Of a stretch of 10,976 nucleotides of DNA, positions 1 through 6,225 are shown in pieces. Source of the DNA: Bacteroidales bacterium (GTDB taxonomy: Bacteria; Bacteroidota; Bacteroidia; Bacteroidales; UBA3663); the NCBI GenBank assembly GCA_017632695.1, contig JAGBQS010000030.1:1-10976 (forward strand), given 5' to 3'. The translations under genes and the position numbers were made by a program. Positions within the stretch are counted from its first letter, which is position 1. Each line of letters starts with the position of its first letter. The notes below the pieces were generated by a model, which saw only the letters and a program-made list of their open reading frames with translations, was not told where the DNA came from and searched no databases.

Positions 1-1006
1 TCATCTTCAGATCCAGACTGTCGTGATAGGGGGTGATGAAGTCGCTAACTGTTTTGCCGTATTTCTTCAGGTCGTGCAGATCCGGATGAATCTTCGAACA
101 TTTGATGGCTGCAACTTCATACCGGTTGCCATATTCGCTGTTGCGGGCTTTCTTCATCTTGACGCGTACGCACCCGATCGGATTGATTTTGCCTGCAGTT
201 TGCGTAATCATGACGGGCTTGCCGTCCAGATTCAGAACGGTTTCTCCATCTTCGAGGTTGGTGTGCGAATGTCCGCCGATAATCAGATCGACATTTCGGG
301 TGTTGGCGGCCAGGTGACGGTCTCCGGTACTGTCGTTAGTATAATATCCGATATGCGAGAGGACAACAACCAGATCGCAGCTGTCGTTGCGTAATTTCTG
401 AGCTTCTTTATTGACGGCCTTAACGGGGTCGATGTATCGGATGCCTTCCCAGTTGCGGTTGAAGATCAGGTTGTTGGGATCGACGGTTACACCGGTAATA
501 CCGATACGGATGCCTTTGCGTTCGATGATCATCGACTTGCGCACATATTTTTCCAGGCAGGTGCCTTTTACGTCGTAGTTGCACGAGATAATCGGGAAAG
601 CAGCGTATTCAAGCATGTTGCCCATAAATGCAAGGCCGTTGTCGAACTCGTGGTTGCCGAAAGTGGAGGCAATCAGGCCCTGCAGGTTCATCAGCTTCAT
701 TTCGAGTTCGCCGTTCCAGATGTTGAAATAGGGAGATCCCTGAACCATATCGCCGGCATCAAGGTATACCAGCTGAGGATCGGATGCCCGCATTTCTTCA
801 ATCAGCGCTGCACGCTGTAAAACACCGCCGACGGGCTTTTCGTCCATATAAACGCCGTCGATCTGGCTGTGGGTGTCGTTGGTGTGAATAAAAACGATTT
901 CAGGTCCTTCAACATCGGAACAGGATATCCATGCAAAAGGGAAATAAACTGCAACAAAGGTGATAAGTGCTAACTTATAAGCAAATACAAACGTTTTTAA
1001 TTTCAT
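1..1006 (-). CDS. Metallophosphatase / 5'-nucleotidase-family lipoprotein, 3' end missing
   Basis: Translating the minus strand from the ATG at 1006-1004 gives 335 codons with no stop before the left edge, so the C-terminus lies outside the window. Residues 1-28 form a basic, hydrophobic signal peptide ending in WISC. Cys29 followed by SDVEGPE fits a lipoprotein with the acidic surface-export type signal seen in Bacteroidota, although W at -3 is a poor lipobox residue. Calcineurin-like metallophosphatase motifs occur in order: HTNDTHSQ (41-48), DAGDMVQG (83-90), GNHEFDNG (117-124), LSHIG (216-220) and GGHSHTN (244-250). Together they supply the usual two-metal site. Known relatives hydrolyse nucleotides or other phosphate esters in the periplasm or at the cell surface. 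Whether a 5'-nucleotidase C-terminal substrate domain follows cannot be seen. The true substrate is inferred only at family level. Confidence 0.9.
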   Translation of the reverse strand, partial: MKLKTFVFAYKLALITFVAVYFPFAWISCSDVEGPEIVFIHTNDTHSQIDGVYMDEKPVGGVLQRAALIEEMRASDPQLVYLDAGDMVQGSPYFNIWNGELEMKLMNLQGLIASTFGNHEFDNGLAFMGNMLEYAAFPIISCNYDVKGTCLEKYVRKSMIIERKGIRIGITGVTVDPNNLIFNRNWEGIRYIDPVKAVNKEAQKLRNDSCDLVVVLSHIGYYTNDSTGDRHLAANTRNVDLIIGGHSHTNLEDGETVLNLDGKPVMITQTAGKINPIGCVRVKMKKARNSEYGNRYEVAAIKCSKIHPDLHDLKKYGKTVSDFITPYHDSLDLKM

Positions 1007-1028
1007 CGTAGAACAATTTTTGAACGTG

Positions 1029-1036
1029 CAAAGTTA
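1029..1036 (-). promoter_or_regulatory. Putative -7 element for the metallophosphatase gene
   Basis: The minus strand reads TAACTTTGC here, an exact match to the Bacteroidota -7 consensus TAnnTTTG, about 22 bases before the ATG. The -33 position, 20 bases further upstream, holds only a poor TGTC. A TTTG at 1051-1048 is too close (11 bases). This is therefore a partial promoter match. Confidence 0.5.
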
Positions 1037-1130
1037 CTTATTTTTTTCAAAGGTCGGACAGATTATGACGGAAAAATGGAGAATTGAATACCTTTTTTAT
1101 AATAGTGCAAACTCTACTTTCTCATATCTG

Positions 1131-1871
1131 TTAAACAAACAGTTCTTTCAGAACGTCAACAGACCGCAAATTGCCTGTTTCGGGCATGTGGATGCGCAGG
1201 AATGTAAGCATCATCTCGAGTAGCGTGTTGCGCTGTTCGCGCGTAAGCTGGAGACTGGTAAGGTTCGAGAAATTGGTGTCCAAAAGCCTGTGAAGCCAGC
1301 TGGCTGATTCGGCGGTCAGGTAATAGGGATGGTAAATGGGTTGGGCTGTATAAACGCCTTCGCTGATGTCGAACTGCATGCCTTCGCAATAGGCGCTGTT
1401 ATCGACATGGAATCCGATCAGATGGCAAAGCCTGGTGGTAAACACCAGATGAAAGTTGGCAGAGCCGTCGTGAGTCAGTTCCAGCAGTTCGATGGACTGA
1501 CTGATAAAATCCCAAAGCTTCGGGTTGGGTTCGCCCACTTCGCCGATCGTTTTGTCAAGCAGTTCGGCCATATACAGGCATTGGGCTGTCTTGGCAGGGT
1601 CGGACATCGAAAGCAGATACGGGGAATGCAGCAGCTGTGCTTCGGCAATCTTCAGGATGTCCTGATTGTTGCGTCCTTCCAGCACGAGGTCAAGGATGGT
1701 AAGCGGAGCGTAGAGCGTGCGTTGTCCGCCGCCCCTATGAATGCGCCCGATGGTAATGCGGCACGTCAGTTTGCCCAGTTCTTCTGTATAGAAATGAACG
1801 AATTGCGTGCGGTCGTTGTATGGGACCGTACTGAGTACTATTCCTTTGGTTTTGATAATTGAATTTGTCAT
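1131..1871 (-). CDS. recO: DNA repair protein RecO
   Basis: The product is 246 residues from ATG 1871, typical for RecO. RecO works with RecF and RecR to load RecA on SSB-coated single-stranded DNA in gap repair, and it anneals complementary strands. The N-terminal part (IIKTKGIVLSTVPYNDRT..., then YTEELGKLT) matches the RecO OB-fold. The rest is helical, as in the family. The few C-terminal cysteines (in RLCHLIG and AYCEG) do not form CxxC pairs, so the zinc site of some RecO proteins is probably absent. An in-frame TTG at 1883 would add four residues (MLPQ) but lies inside the -7 promoter element, so the ATG is preferred. The gene is divergent from rpsT. It is separated by about 125 bases from the downstream metallophosphatase gene, and I see no clear terminator in that gap. 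Confidence 0.92.
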   Translation of the reverse strand: MTNSIIKTKGIVLSTVPYNDRTQFVHFYTEELGKLTCRITIGRIHRGGGQRTLYAPLTILDLVLEGRNNQDILKIAEAQLLHSPYLLSMSDPAKTAQCLYMAELLDKTIGEVGEPNPKLWDFISQSIELLELTHDGSANFHLVFTTRLCHLIGFHVDNSAYCEGMQFDISEGVYTAQPIYHPYYLTAESASWLHRLLDTNFSNLTSLQLTREQRNTLLEMMLTFLRIHMPETGNLRSVDVLKELFV

Positions 1872-1880
1872 TTGTGGGAG

Positions 1881-1912
1881 CAAAAATAGTCAAAATCGTA
1901 AAAAATAGCAAG
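1881..1912 (-). promoter_or_regulatory. recO promoter
   Basis: The minus strand shows CTTG (1912-1909) as -33 and TATTTTTG (1888-1881) as -7, with a 20-base spacer. The predicted transcription start falls around 1877-1873, only a few bases before the recO ATG at 1871. The mRNA would be leaderless or nearly so. Confidence 0.7.
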
Positions 1913-1937
1913 TTTTTTTCATAAAATCTGCCGAAAT

Positions 1938-1969
1938 ATTGGTCGAAAGAAATAATTTTTTTAACTTTG
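1938..1969 (+). promoter_or_regulatory. rpsT promoter
   Basis: ATTG at 1938-1941 (-33, core TTG) and TAACTTTG at 1962-1969 (-7, exact TAnnTTTG) are separated by 20 bases. The predicted start is near 1975. It is divergent from the recO promoter, and the two -33 elements are 25 bases apart. Confidence 0.8.
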
Positions 1970-1974
1970 CACTC

Positions 1975-2131
1975 GCTTTTCGGCATTTTGGAGTCGTTTT
2001 TAAGTCCTGACTACGTGTGCAGGCAAGGCTGGCTAAAGCGGTTGGCGGCGCAGAGCCAGATAGGTTTGGAACTCCGGTGCAGAAAGCAGAATAAGTCAAA
2101 ATTAAGTAAAATAAAGAAATAAACTACAACA
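1975..2131 (+). promoter_or_regulatory. Structured 5' leader of rpsT
   Basis: About 155 nt lie between the predicted transcription start and the rpsT ATG. The part at 2005-2085 is GC-rich, while the promoter before it and the last 35 bases are A/T-rich. CTGGCT (2029-2034) pairs perfectly with AGCCAG (2054-2059). Inside it GCG (2038-2040) pairs with CGC (2049-2051). CCTG (2006-2009) can pair with CAGG (2020-2023). No open reading frame of note is present. S20 synthesis is autoregulated through its mRNA in other bacteria, so a feedback role is a reasonable inference. No known leader class is recognised. Confidence 0.45.
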
Positions 2132-2386
2132 ATGGCAAATCACAAATCTTCAAAGAAGAGAATTAAGCAGACTATCACCAAAAATCTGAGCAACCGTTAC
2201 TATGGTAAGGTAACACGTAACGCTGTTCGCAAGTTCCGCGCTACCACCGACAAGGCTGATGCAGCCGCACAGCTTCCTGTAGTAAGCTCTATGCTCGACA
2301 AATTGGCTAAGAAGGGCGTAATTCACGCTAACAAGGCTGCTAACCTGAAGAGCAAGCTCGCTAAGCAGCTTAACAAACTCGCTTAA
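2132..2386 (+). CDS. rpsT: 30S ribosomal protein S20
   Basis: This is an 84-residue, highly basic, alanine- and lysine-rich helical protein, the normal size for S20. The start MANHKSSKKRIKQ is the family signature, as are RNAVRKF in the middle and the C-terminal HANKAANLKSKLAKQLNKL. S20 binds 16S rRNA early in 30S assembly. The ATG follows an A-rich stretch without a Shine-Dalgarno motif, as is usual in Bacteroidota. Codon use favours a small set of codons (AAG, CGT/CGC, GCT), as expected for a highly expressed gene. It has its own promoter and long leader, and a terminator lies downstream. Confidence 0.97.
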   Translation: MANHKSSKKRIKQTITKNLSNRYYGKVTRNAVRKFRATTDKADAAAQLPVVSSMLDKLAKKGVIHANKAANLKSKLAKQLNKLA

Positions 2387-2405
2387 TACTTTTGTGGTAT
2401 TGACA

Positions 2406-2456
2406 GACCTCCCCACTTTGCCTGTAATAGGTTCAGTGGGGTAGTCATTTTGTTTT
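2406..2456 (+). terminator. Intrinsic terminator after rpsT
   Basis: CCCCACT (2411-2417) pairs perfectly with AGTGGGG (2435-2441) around a 17-base loop, and a few more base pairs are possible below. ATTTTGTTTT follows. It would separate rpsT from gyrB, perhaps with some read-through, since I find no convincing promoter directly before gyrB. Confidence 0.7.
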
Positions 2457-2481
2457 ACGCGCGCGTGCGCATACACATGTA
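2456..2481. other. 26-base alternating purine-pyrimidine tract (Z-DNA prone)
   Basis: Pyrimidines and purines alternate without a break from T2456 to A2481. The first half is CG-rich and contains the 10-base palindrome ACGCGCGCGT (2457-2466); the second half is CA/TG-rich. The tract ends 19 bases before the gyrB ATG. Confidence 0.7.
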
Positions 2482-2500
2482 AATCATTAACTTATATTTT

Positions 2501-4441
2501 ATGTCAGAGAATCAGAACAACTACGACGCCAGTCATATCCAGGTCCTCGAAGGTCTGGAAGCCGTGCGTAAACGTCCGGCCATGTATATTGGCGACACAA
2601 GCATCAAGGGATTGCATCATCTGGTAAGCGAGGTTGTCGATAACTGTATCGACGAGGCCTTGGCAGGTTATTGCAACGATATCAAGGTTACGATCTTGCC
2701 CGACAATTCGATCAAGGTGGTCGATAACGGACGAGGTATTCCTGTTGATATGCACCAGAAGGAGCATCGCTCTGCACTTGAAGTCGTCATGACTGTGCTT
2801 CACGCAGGTGGTAAGTTCGATAAGAATACATATAAGGTTTCCGGTGGTTTGCATGGTGTGGGTGTCAGCTGCGTAAATGCCCTTTCCGACCAGTTTACGG
2901 CTATCGTTCACCGTCAGGGTCATATATATCGTCAGGACTATGCTTTCGGTAAGCCGCTTACCGGAGTGGATGTGATTGGTGATGCCGACGATACGGGTAC
3001 GACCATTATCTTCCATCCGGATGCATCCATCTTTACGGAAACGGTTTACGAGTGGGATCGTCTGGCAGAGCGTCTGCGCGACTTGTCTTATCTGAATACG
3101 GGTATCCGCCTGTCGCTCACCGACGAGCGTCCGGAATCAGTCCAGCCTAACGGACAGCCGCGTCATCAGGAGTTCTACAGCAACGAGGGTCTGAAGGAAT
3201 TTGTCAAGTGGCTCGACGAAAGCCGCGTTCCGCTCATTCCTCACATCGTGCATCTGGTGACCGAAAGCGACGGAGTGCCTGTTGAAGTGGCTTTGACCTA
3301 CAATACAGGCTATAGCGAGACAATCTACTCGTTTGTCAACAATATCAATACGCACGAGGGTGGTACGCACCTCGACGGTTTCCGTAGCGCGCTGGGTTCT
3401 GCCCTGAAGGATTACGGCAACAAGGAGAAAATGTTCGAGAAGGCTAAGGTCGAGATCAAGGCCGAAGACTTTAAGGAAGGCCTGACGGCTGTTGTGAGTG
3501 TCAAGGTGGCCGAGCCTCAGTTTGAGGGCCAGACCAAGACCAAACTGGGCAACGTGGAAGTCCGTCCGGCTGTTACCAAGGCAGTGCGTAACGCCATGGA
3601 CAATTATCTGGAAGAGCATCCGTCGGAGGCACATACCATCATCGAGAAGGTTATTCTGGCCGCACAGGCCCGTGTGGCTGCCCGCAAGGCACGCGAGAAC
3701 GTGCAGAAGAACTCCCGACTGACGGGTGGCGGTCTGCCGGGTAAGCTGGCCGACTGCTCGAGCAAGAATCCGGAGGAGTGCGAGATCTTCCTCGTCGAGG
3801 GTGATTCGGCAGGTGGTACGGCCAAGACCGGCCGAAACCGTTTCTTCCAGGCTATCCTGCCATTGCGCGGTAAGATCCTGAATGTGGAGAAGGTGCTGAT
3901 TCATAAGATGCTCGACAGTGAAGAGATTCAGAACATGTTCCGCGCCTTCCGTGTGAACCTGCGCGAGGACAAGAGCCTTGATATCTCAACGTTGCGTTAC
4001 CACAAGATTATCATCATGACCGATGCCGATGTGGACGGTGCCCACATTGCTACGCTTATCATGACGCTCTTCTTCCGTTATATGCGTCCGCTTATCGAGG
4101 GCGGCTACGTTTATATTGCACAGGCTCCGCTTTACAAGTGCTCTATCGGCAAGGTTGAGGAATATTGCTGGGATGATGCCGAGCAGCGTTCTTTCTTCCA
4201 GCAGTACGGACAGGGCAAGGAAGATAAGATCAAGGTTCAGCGATACAAAGGTCTGGGTGAGATGAACAGTGAGCAGTTGTGGGATACCACCATGGATCCT
4301 GCTCATCGCCGCCTGAAGAAGGTATCCATCGAGGATGCCATTTCGGCCGATCAGACCTTCTCGCTCCTTATGGGCGAAGATGTTGCTCCTCGTCGCGAGT
4401 TCATCGAATCGAATGCAACTTACGCCAATATCGATGCCTAA
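2501..4441 (+). CDS. gyrB: DNA gyrase subunit B
   Basis: This is the complete 646-residue ATPase subunit of DNA gyrase, which with GyrA introduces negative supercoils. The GHKL ATPase domain comes first: SEVVDN with catalytic-base Glu44, VVDNGRGIP (73-81, Asp75) and the lid GGLHGVGVS (115-123). A transducer domain follows. The TOPRIM domain has LVEGDSAGG with Glu433, then DADVDGAH (Asp508, 510, 512) for metal binding, and PLRGKILNVEK between them. RYKGLGEMN (from 581) and the C-terminal tail complete the protein. The length is usual for Bacteroidota GyrB, without the extra insertion of the E. coli protein. ParE is the main alternative; the QRYKGLGEMN stretch, the length and the rpsT neighbourhood favour GyrB. 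There is no Shine-Dalgarno motif before the ATG. Confidence 0.96.
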   Translation: MSENQNNYDASHIQVLEGLEAVRKRPAMYIGDTSIKGLHHLVSEVVDNCIDEALAGYCNDIKVTILPDNSIKVVDNGRGIPVDMHQKEHRSALEVVMTVLHAGGKFDKNTYKVSGGLHGVGVSCVNALSDQFTAIVHRQGHIYRQDYAFGKPLTGVDVIGDADDTGTTIIFHPDASIFTETVYEWDRLAERLRDLSYLNTGIRLSLTDERPESVQPNGQPRHQEFYSNEGLKEFVKWLDESRVPLIPHIVHLVTESDGVPVEVALTYNTGYSETIYSFVNNINTHEGGTHLDGFRSALGSALKDYGNKEKMFEKAKVEIKAEDFKEGLTAVVSVKVAEPQFEGQTKTKLGNVEVRPAVTKAVRNAMDNYLEEHPSEAHTIIEKVILAAQARVAARKARENVQKNSRLTGGGLPGKLADCSSKNPEECEIFLVEGDSAGGTAKTGRNRFFQAILPLRGKILNVEKVLIHKMLDSEEIQNMFRAFRVNLREDKSLDISTLRYHKIIIMTDADVDGAHIATLIMTLFFRYMRPLIEGGYVYIAQAPLYKCSIGKVEEYCWDDAEQRSFFQQYGQGKEDKIKVQRYKGLGEMNSEQLWDTTMDPAHRRLKKVSIEDAISADQTFSLLMGEDVAPRREFIESNATYANIDA

Positions 4442-4510
4442 GGCAAATGGCTATTGGGTTTAAGTAACCCCTGTAGTATGCTTTAAGGAATTAACATGAT
4501 ATATAAGTCA

Positions 4511-4541
4511 AAAGAGAATCGCCAATGCGGTTCTCTTTTTT
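4511..4541 (+). terminator. Strong intrinsic terminator after gyrB
   Basis: AAAGAGAATCGC (4511-4522) pairs with GCGGTTCTCTTT (4527-4538) to form a 12-bp stem with a single G-T pair and a CAAT loop. An uninterrupted T run follows. The A run on the other side could let it work weakly on the minus strand too. Confidence 0.9.
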
Positions 4542-4556
4542 CATATTTTCTCTTTT

Positions 4557-4612
4557 TAATAACTAATAACTAATAACTATTAACTAATAACTAATAACTA
4601 CTAACTATTAGC
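4557..4612. repeat. Heptamer tandem array, 8 copies of TAATAAC
   Basis: Eight consecutive 7-base units run without a gap. Copies 1, 2, 3, 5 and 6 are exactly TAATAAC. Copy 4 is TATTAAC, copy 7 TACTAAC and copy 8 TATTAGC. Because 7 is not a multiple of 3, TAA falls in all three plus-strand frames. The array lies between the gyrB terminator and the 3' end of the minus-strand hydrolase gene. Confidence 0.9.
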
Positions 4613-4621
4613 TTCAGCTAA
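4608..4621 (-). terminator. Weak hairpin after the hydrolase gene
   Basis: TTAGC and GCTAA form a 5-bp stem around a four-base loop, immediately after the TGA of the minus-strand gene. No T run follows on the minus strand, so termination here is doubtful. Confidence 0.25.
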
Positions 4622-4622
4622 T

Positions 4623-5339
4623 TCACCTTATCCTGCACTCCAGAACCTGGCGGCCTTCCAGCTGTCCGGTAATCAGGTCGCCCTCCGACAATCTGCCCAC
4701 ACCGGCGGGAGTGCCGGTAAAAATCAGGTCGCCCATCTTCAGGATGTAAAAGCGGGAGACGTAAGAGATGATTTTATCGACCGTGTGGATCATATCGCCC
4801 GTATAGCCCACTTGTCGGGTTTCGCCGTTTAGCTGCATCTCGAAGTGCAGGTCCTGAATGGTCTTCTCCGACGGCGTTCCGTCCTCGTCCGGCCGGACAA
4901 TGCCCAGATCCTTCAGTTTGATCCACTCTCCGCAGAACGCAGAGTTGTCGAAGCCTTTAGAAATCTCCCAGGGCAGACCTTTGGCTTTCAGCTGGCGTTG
5001 CAGGTCGCGGCAGGTAAAATCCAGGCCGAGGGTAACCTCTTCGTAATAACGGTGGGCAAACCGTTCGGGGATGCTCTTTCCCAGGCGGTTGATTTTCACC
5101 ACCAGCTCCGTTTCGTATTGCACATCGTTGCTGAAGTCGGGGATATAGAAGGGCCAGTCGCTGCGCAACAGTGCAGTTTCGGGCTTCAGGAAGATGGTCG
5201 GGTTGTGCGCACCGATTAACGCGTCATCCGTCGGCTTGTCCGAAGCGGCGGGTACGGTAATGCCTTCAATCTCTCCGATTGAATGATTCAGTTCCTGGTT
5301 ATGACGGGCATAATTCATGCCCACACAGATAATTTTCAT
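4623..5339 (-). CDS. Fumarylacetoacetate hydrolase-family protein
   Basis: This 238-residue protein carries the FAH fold signatures. The start KIICVGMNYARHNQEL is the usual substrate-lid region. YETELVV contains the metal ligands Glu76 and Glu78, and GLDFTCRD supplies Asp107. KGFDNSAFCG (from Lys128) and DLIFTGTPAGVG (204-215) complete the active site. Family members cleave C-C bonds or decarboxylate or hydrate acylpyruvates and 2-oxo acids with Mg2+ (for example oxaloacetate decarboxylase or acylpyruvase); the substrate cannot be read from sequence. Residues about 22-47 form a loop between the N-terminal motif and the IFLKP strand. It looks longer than in compact members of the family, though I could not align it. 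The gene begins in a 4-base ATGA overlap with the upstream RNase H gene, so the two are translationally coupled and use the rnhA promoter. Confidence 0.88.
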   Translation of the reverse strand: MKIICVGMNYARHNQELNHSIGEIEGITVPAASDKPTDDALIGAHNPTIFLKPETALLRSDWPFYIPDFSNDVQYETELVVKINRLGKSIPERFAHRYYEEVTLGLDFTCRDLQRQLKAKGLPWEISKGFDNSAFCGEWIKLKDLGIVRPDEDGTPSEKTIQDLHFEMQLNGETRQVGYTGDMIHTVDKIISYVSRFYILKMGDLIFTGTPAGVGRLSEGDLITGQLEGRQVLECRIR

Positions 5340-6094
5340 TTTCTTCCGAAGTCAGCGGGGATTTCTCCCCAGAGTTTGGTTTCCCATTTATAAACAGGCA
5401 GGCGGAACGAGTGAGTCCGAAGCCAGCTTTCAGCCCTGCGGATCATGTCGAAGAGCGGCGCGTTGGCATCCGTTTCCTCCAGTTTGGTCTTGCACATGCC
5501 CTGACGGACCCAGAGCTGTGCATTGACCGAGTCGCTGTAAATAGGCAGACGTGTGCCCTGCTTTTCCTGCAGAGCCATACCGTGCACAATAGCCAGAAAC
5601 TCGCCGATGTTGTTGGTGCCCTGTTCCATGGGTCCTACACGGAAAATTTCCTGCCCCGTACGCACGTGGACTCCGCGGTATTCCATCGGACCCGGATTGC
5701 CCGAGCAGGCGGCGTCTACGGCCAATGCATCGAGCAGATAGGGTGGATTGTCCGTTTGGATGGTTATCTTCTTCCTGCTTCCGGATGCTTTAGTCTTGCT
5801 TGGAGTTGTTGGGGATTGGTTAGCTGTACTCTCCTTGGATTGGCTTGCTGTATTCTCTTTGAAATTCACTTTTACGCCTTCGTTCGAAATCTCCTTCATC
5901 TGCTTGGCTACTTCCTGAATCAGGCCCTGGCGGTCATATCCGTCGCGGAATGCCTCAACGGCAGCTTCCTGAGTCCGGAATGCCCGATATTCGGCATCGG
6001 GGAAGCCCGAAACCTGAATCTCAGCTTCCTCCCAGCTGTCGTAAACCCCTGGCGCATAGCCTTTCCAGACGACGTAGTATTTGTTGGATTGCAT
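5336..6094 (-). CDS. rnhA: Ribonuclease H1 with N-terminal viroplasmin domain
   Basis: This 252-residue enzyme degrades the RNA strand of RNA-DNA hybrids (R-loops, primers). Residues 5-50 (KYYVVWKGYAPGVYDSWEEA, then a YRAF strand) form the hybrid-binding viroplasmin-like domain of eukaryotic-type RNase H1. A low-complexity linker rich in Ser, Thr, Lys and Gln (about 75-110) connects it to the catalytic domain. Catalytic acids are Asp127 (VDAACSGNPGP), Glu165 (NNIGEF), Asp188 (YSDS) and probably Asp248 in the C-terminal GEIPADFGRK. The last motif departs from the E. coli arrangement but, as I recall, is usual in this branch. The gene is first in an operon with the hydrolase gene and has its own promoter, divergent from aroK. 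The two genes have no obvious functional link. Confidence 0.92.
   Translation of the reverse strand: MQSNKYYVVWKGYAPGVYDSWEEAEIQVSGFPDAEYRAFRTQEAAVEAFRDGYDRQGLIQEVAKQMKEISNEGVKVNFKENTASQSKESTANQSPTTPSKTKASGSRKKITIQTDNPPYLLDALAVDAACSGNPGPMEYRGVHVRTGQEIFRVGPMEQGTNNIGEFLAIVHGMALQEKQGTRLPIYSDSVNAQLWVRQGMCKTKLEETDANAPLFDMIRRAESWLRTHSFRLPVYKWETKLWGEIPADFGRK
5813..5860 (-). repeat. 24-bp tandem duplication in the RNase H linker
   Basis: Two adjacent 24-base units (5813-5836 and 5837-5860) differ at 4 positions. They encode the eight-residue repeats KENTASQS and KESTANQS in the linker between the two RNase H1 domains. The duplication is in frame and simply lengthens the linker. Confidence 0.8.
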
Positions 6095-6126
6095 TGTAAT
6101 GTTATCTCTGTTTCAATAATTAGCGG

Positions 6127-6158
6127 CAAAGTTATAGAAAAAATGCGATTTTGCCAAA
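6127..6158 (-). promoter_or_regulatory. rnhA-hydrolase operon promoter
   Basis: The minus strand shows TTTG (6158-6155) as -33 and TAACTTTG (6134-6127) as -7, exactly matching the Bacteroidota consensus with a 20-base spacer. The predicted start is near 6121, giving a leader of about 27 nt. Confidence 0.82.
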
Positions 6159-6172
6159 TTTTTGCTAAATTA

Positions 6173-6204
6173 TTTGGATGTTTTCAGAAAAAATAATACC
6201 TTTG
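6173..6204 (+). promoter_or_regulatory. aroK promoter
   Basis: TTTG at 6173-6176 and TACCTTTG at 6197-6204 are separated by 20 bases, an exact consensus match. The predicted start is near 6209, about 17 bases before the aroK ATG. The promoter is back to back with the rnhA promoter. Confidence 0.82.
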
Positions 6205-6225
6205 CGGCTACAAAAGTTCCATTAG

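Noticed and set aside
23..394. A 123-codon plus-strand reading frame
   Set aside because: It is antisense to the metallophosphatase gene, whose motifs are unmistakable, and its translation matches no recognisable family.
1007..1130. Terminator or small gene between recO and the metallophosphatase gene
   Set aside because: No stable hairpin with a T run is visible on the minus strand, and the short plus-strand frame here overlaps the recO 3' end in antisense. Only the -7 element could be supported.
1869..1883. TTG start at 1883 for recO
   Set aside because: It falls inside the -7 element TATTTTTG, so it would probably not be in the mRNA. The ATG at 1871 also fits the RecO N-terminus.
1981..2099. 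tRNA gene between recO and rpsT
   Set aside because: As I recall, a tRNA lies here in some Bacteroides. However, no acceptor stem, anticodon arm or GGTTCRA-type T arm can be formed from this sequence.
3137..3904. A 255-codon minus-strand reading frame inside gyrB
   Set aside because: It is a shadow of a high-GC, codon-biased essential gene, and its translation has no protein-like motif.
5411..6196. A 261-codon plus-strand reading frame
   Set aside because: It is antisense to the RNase H1 gene, crosses both divergent promoters and shows no family motif.
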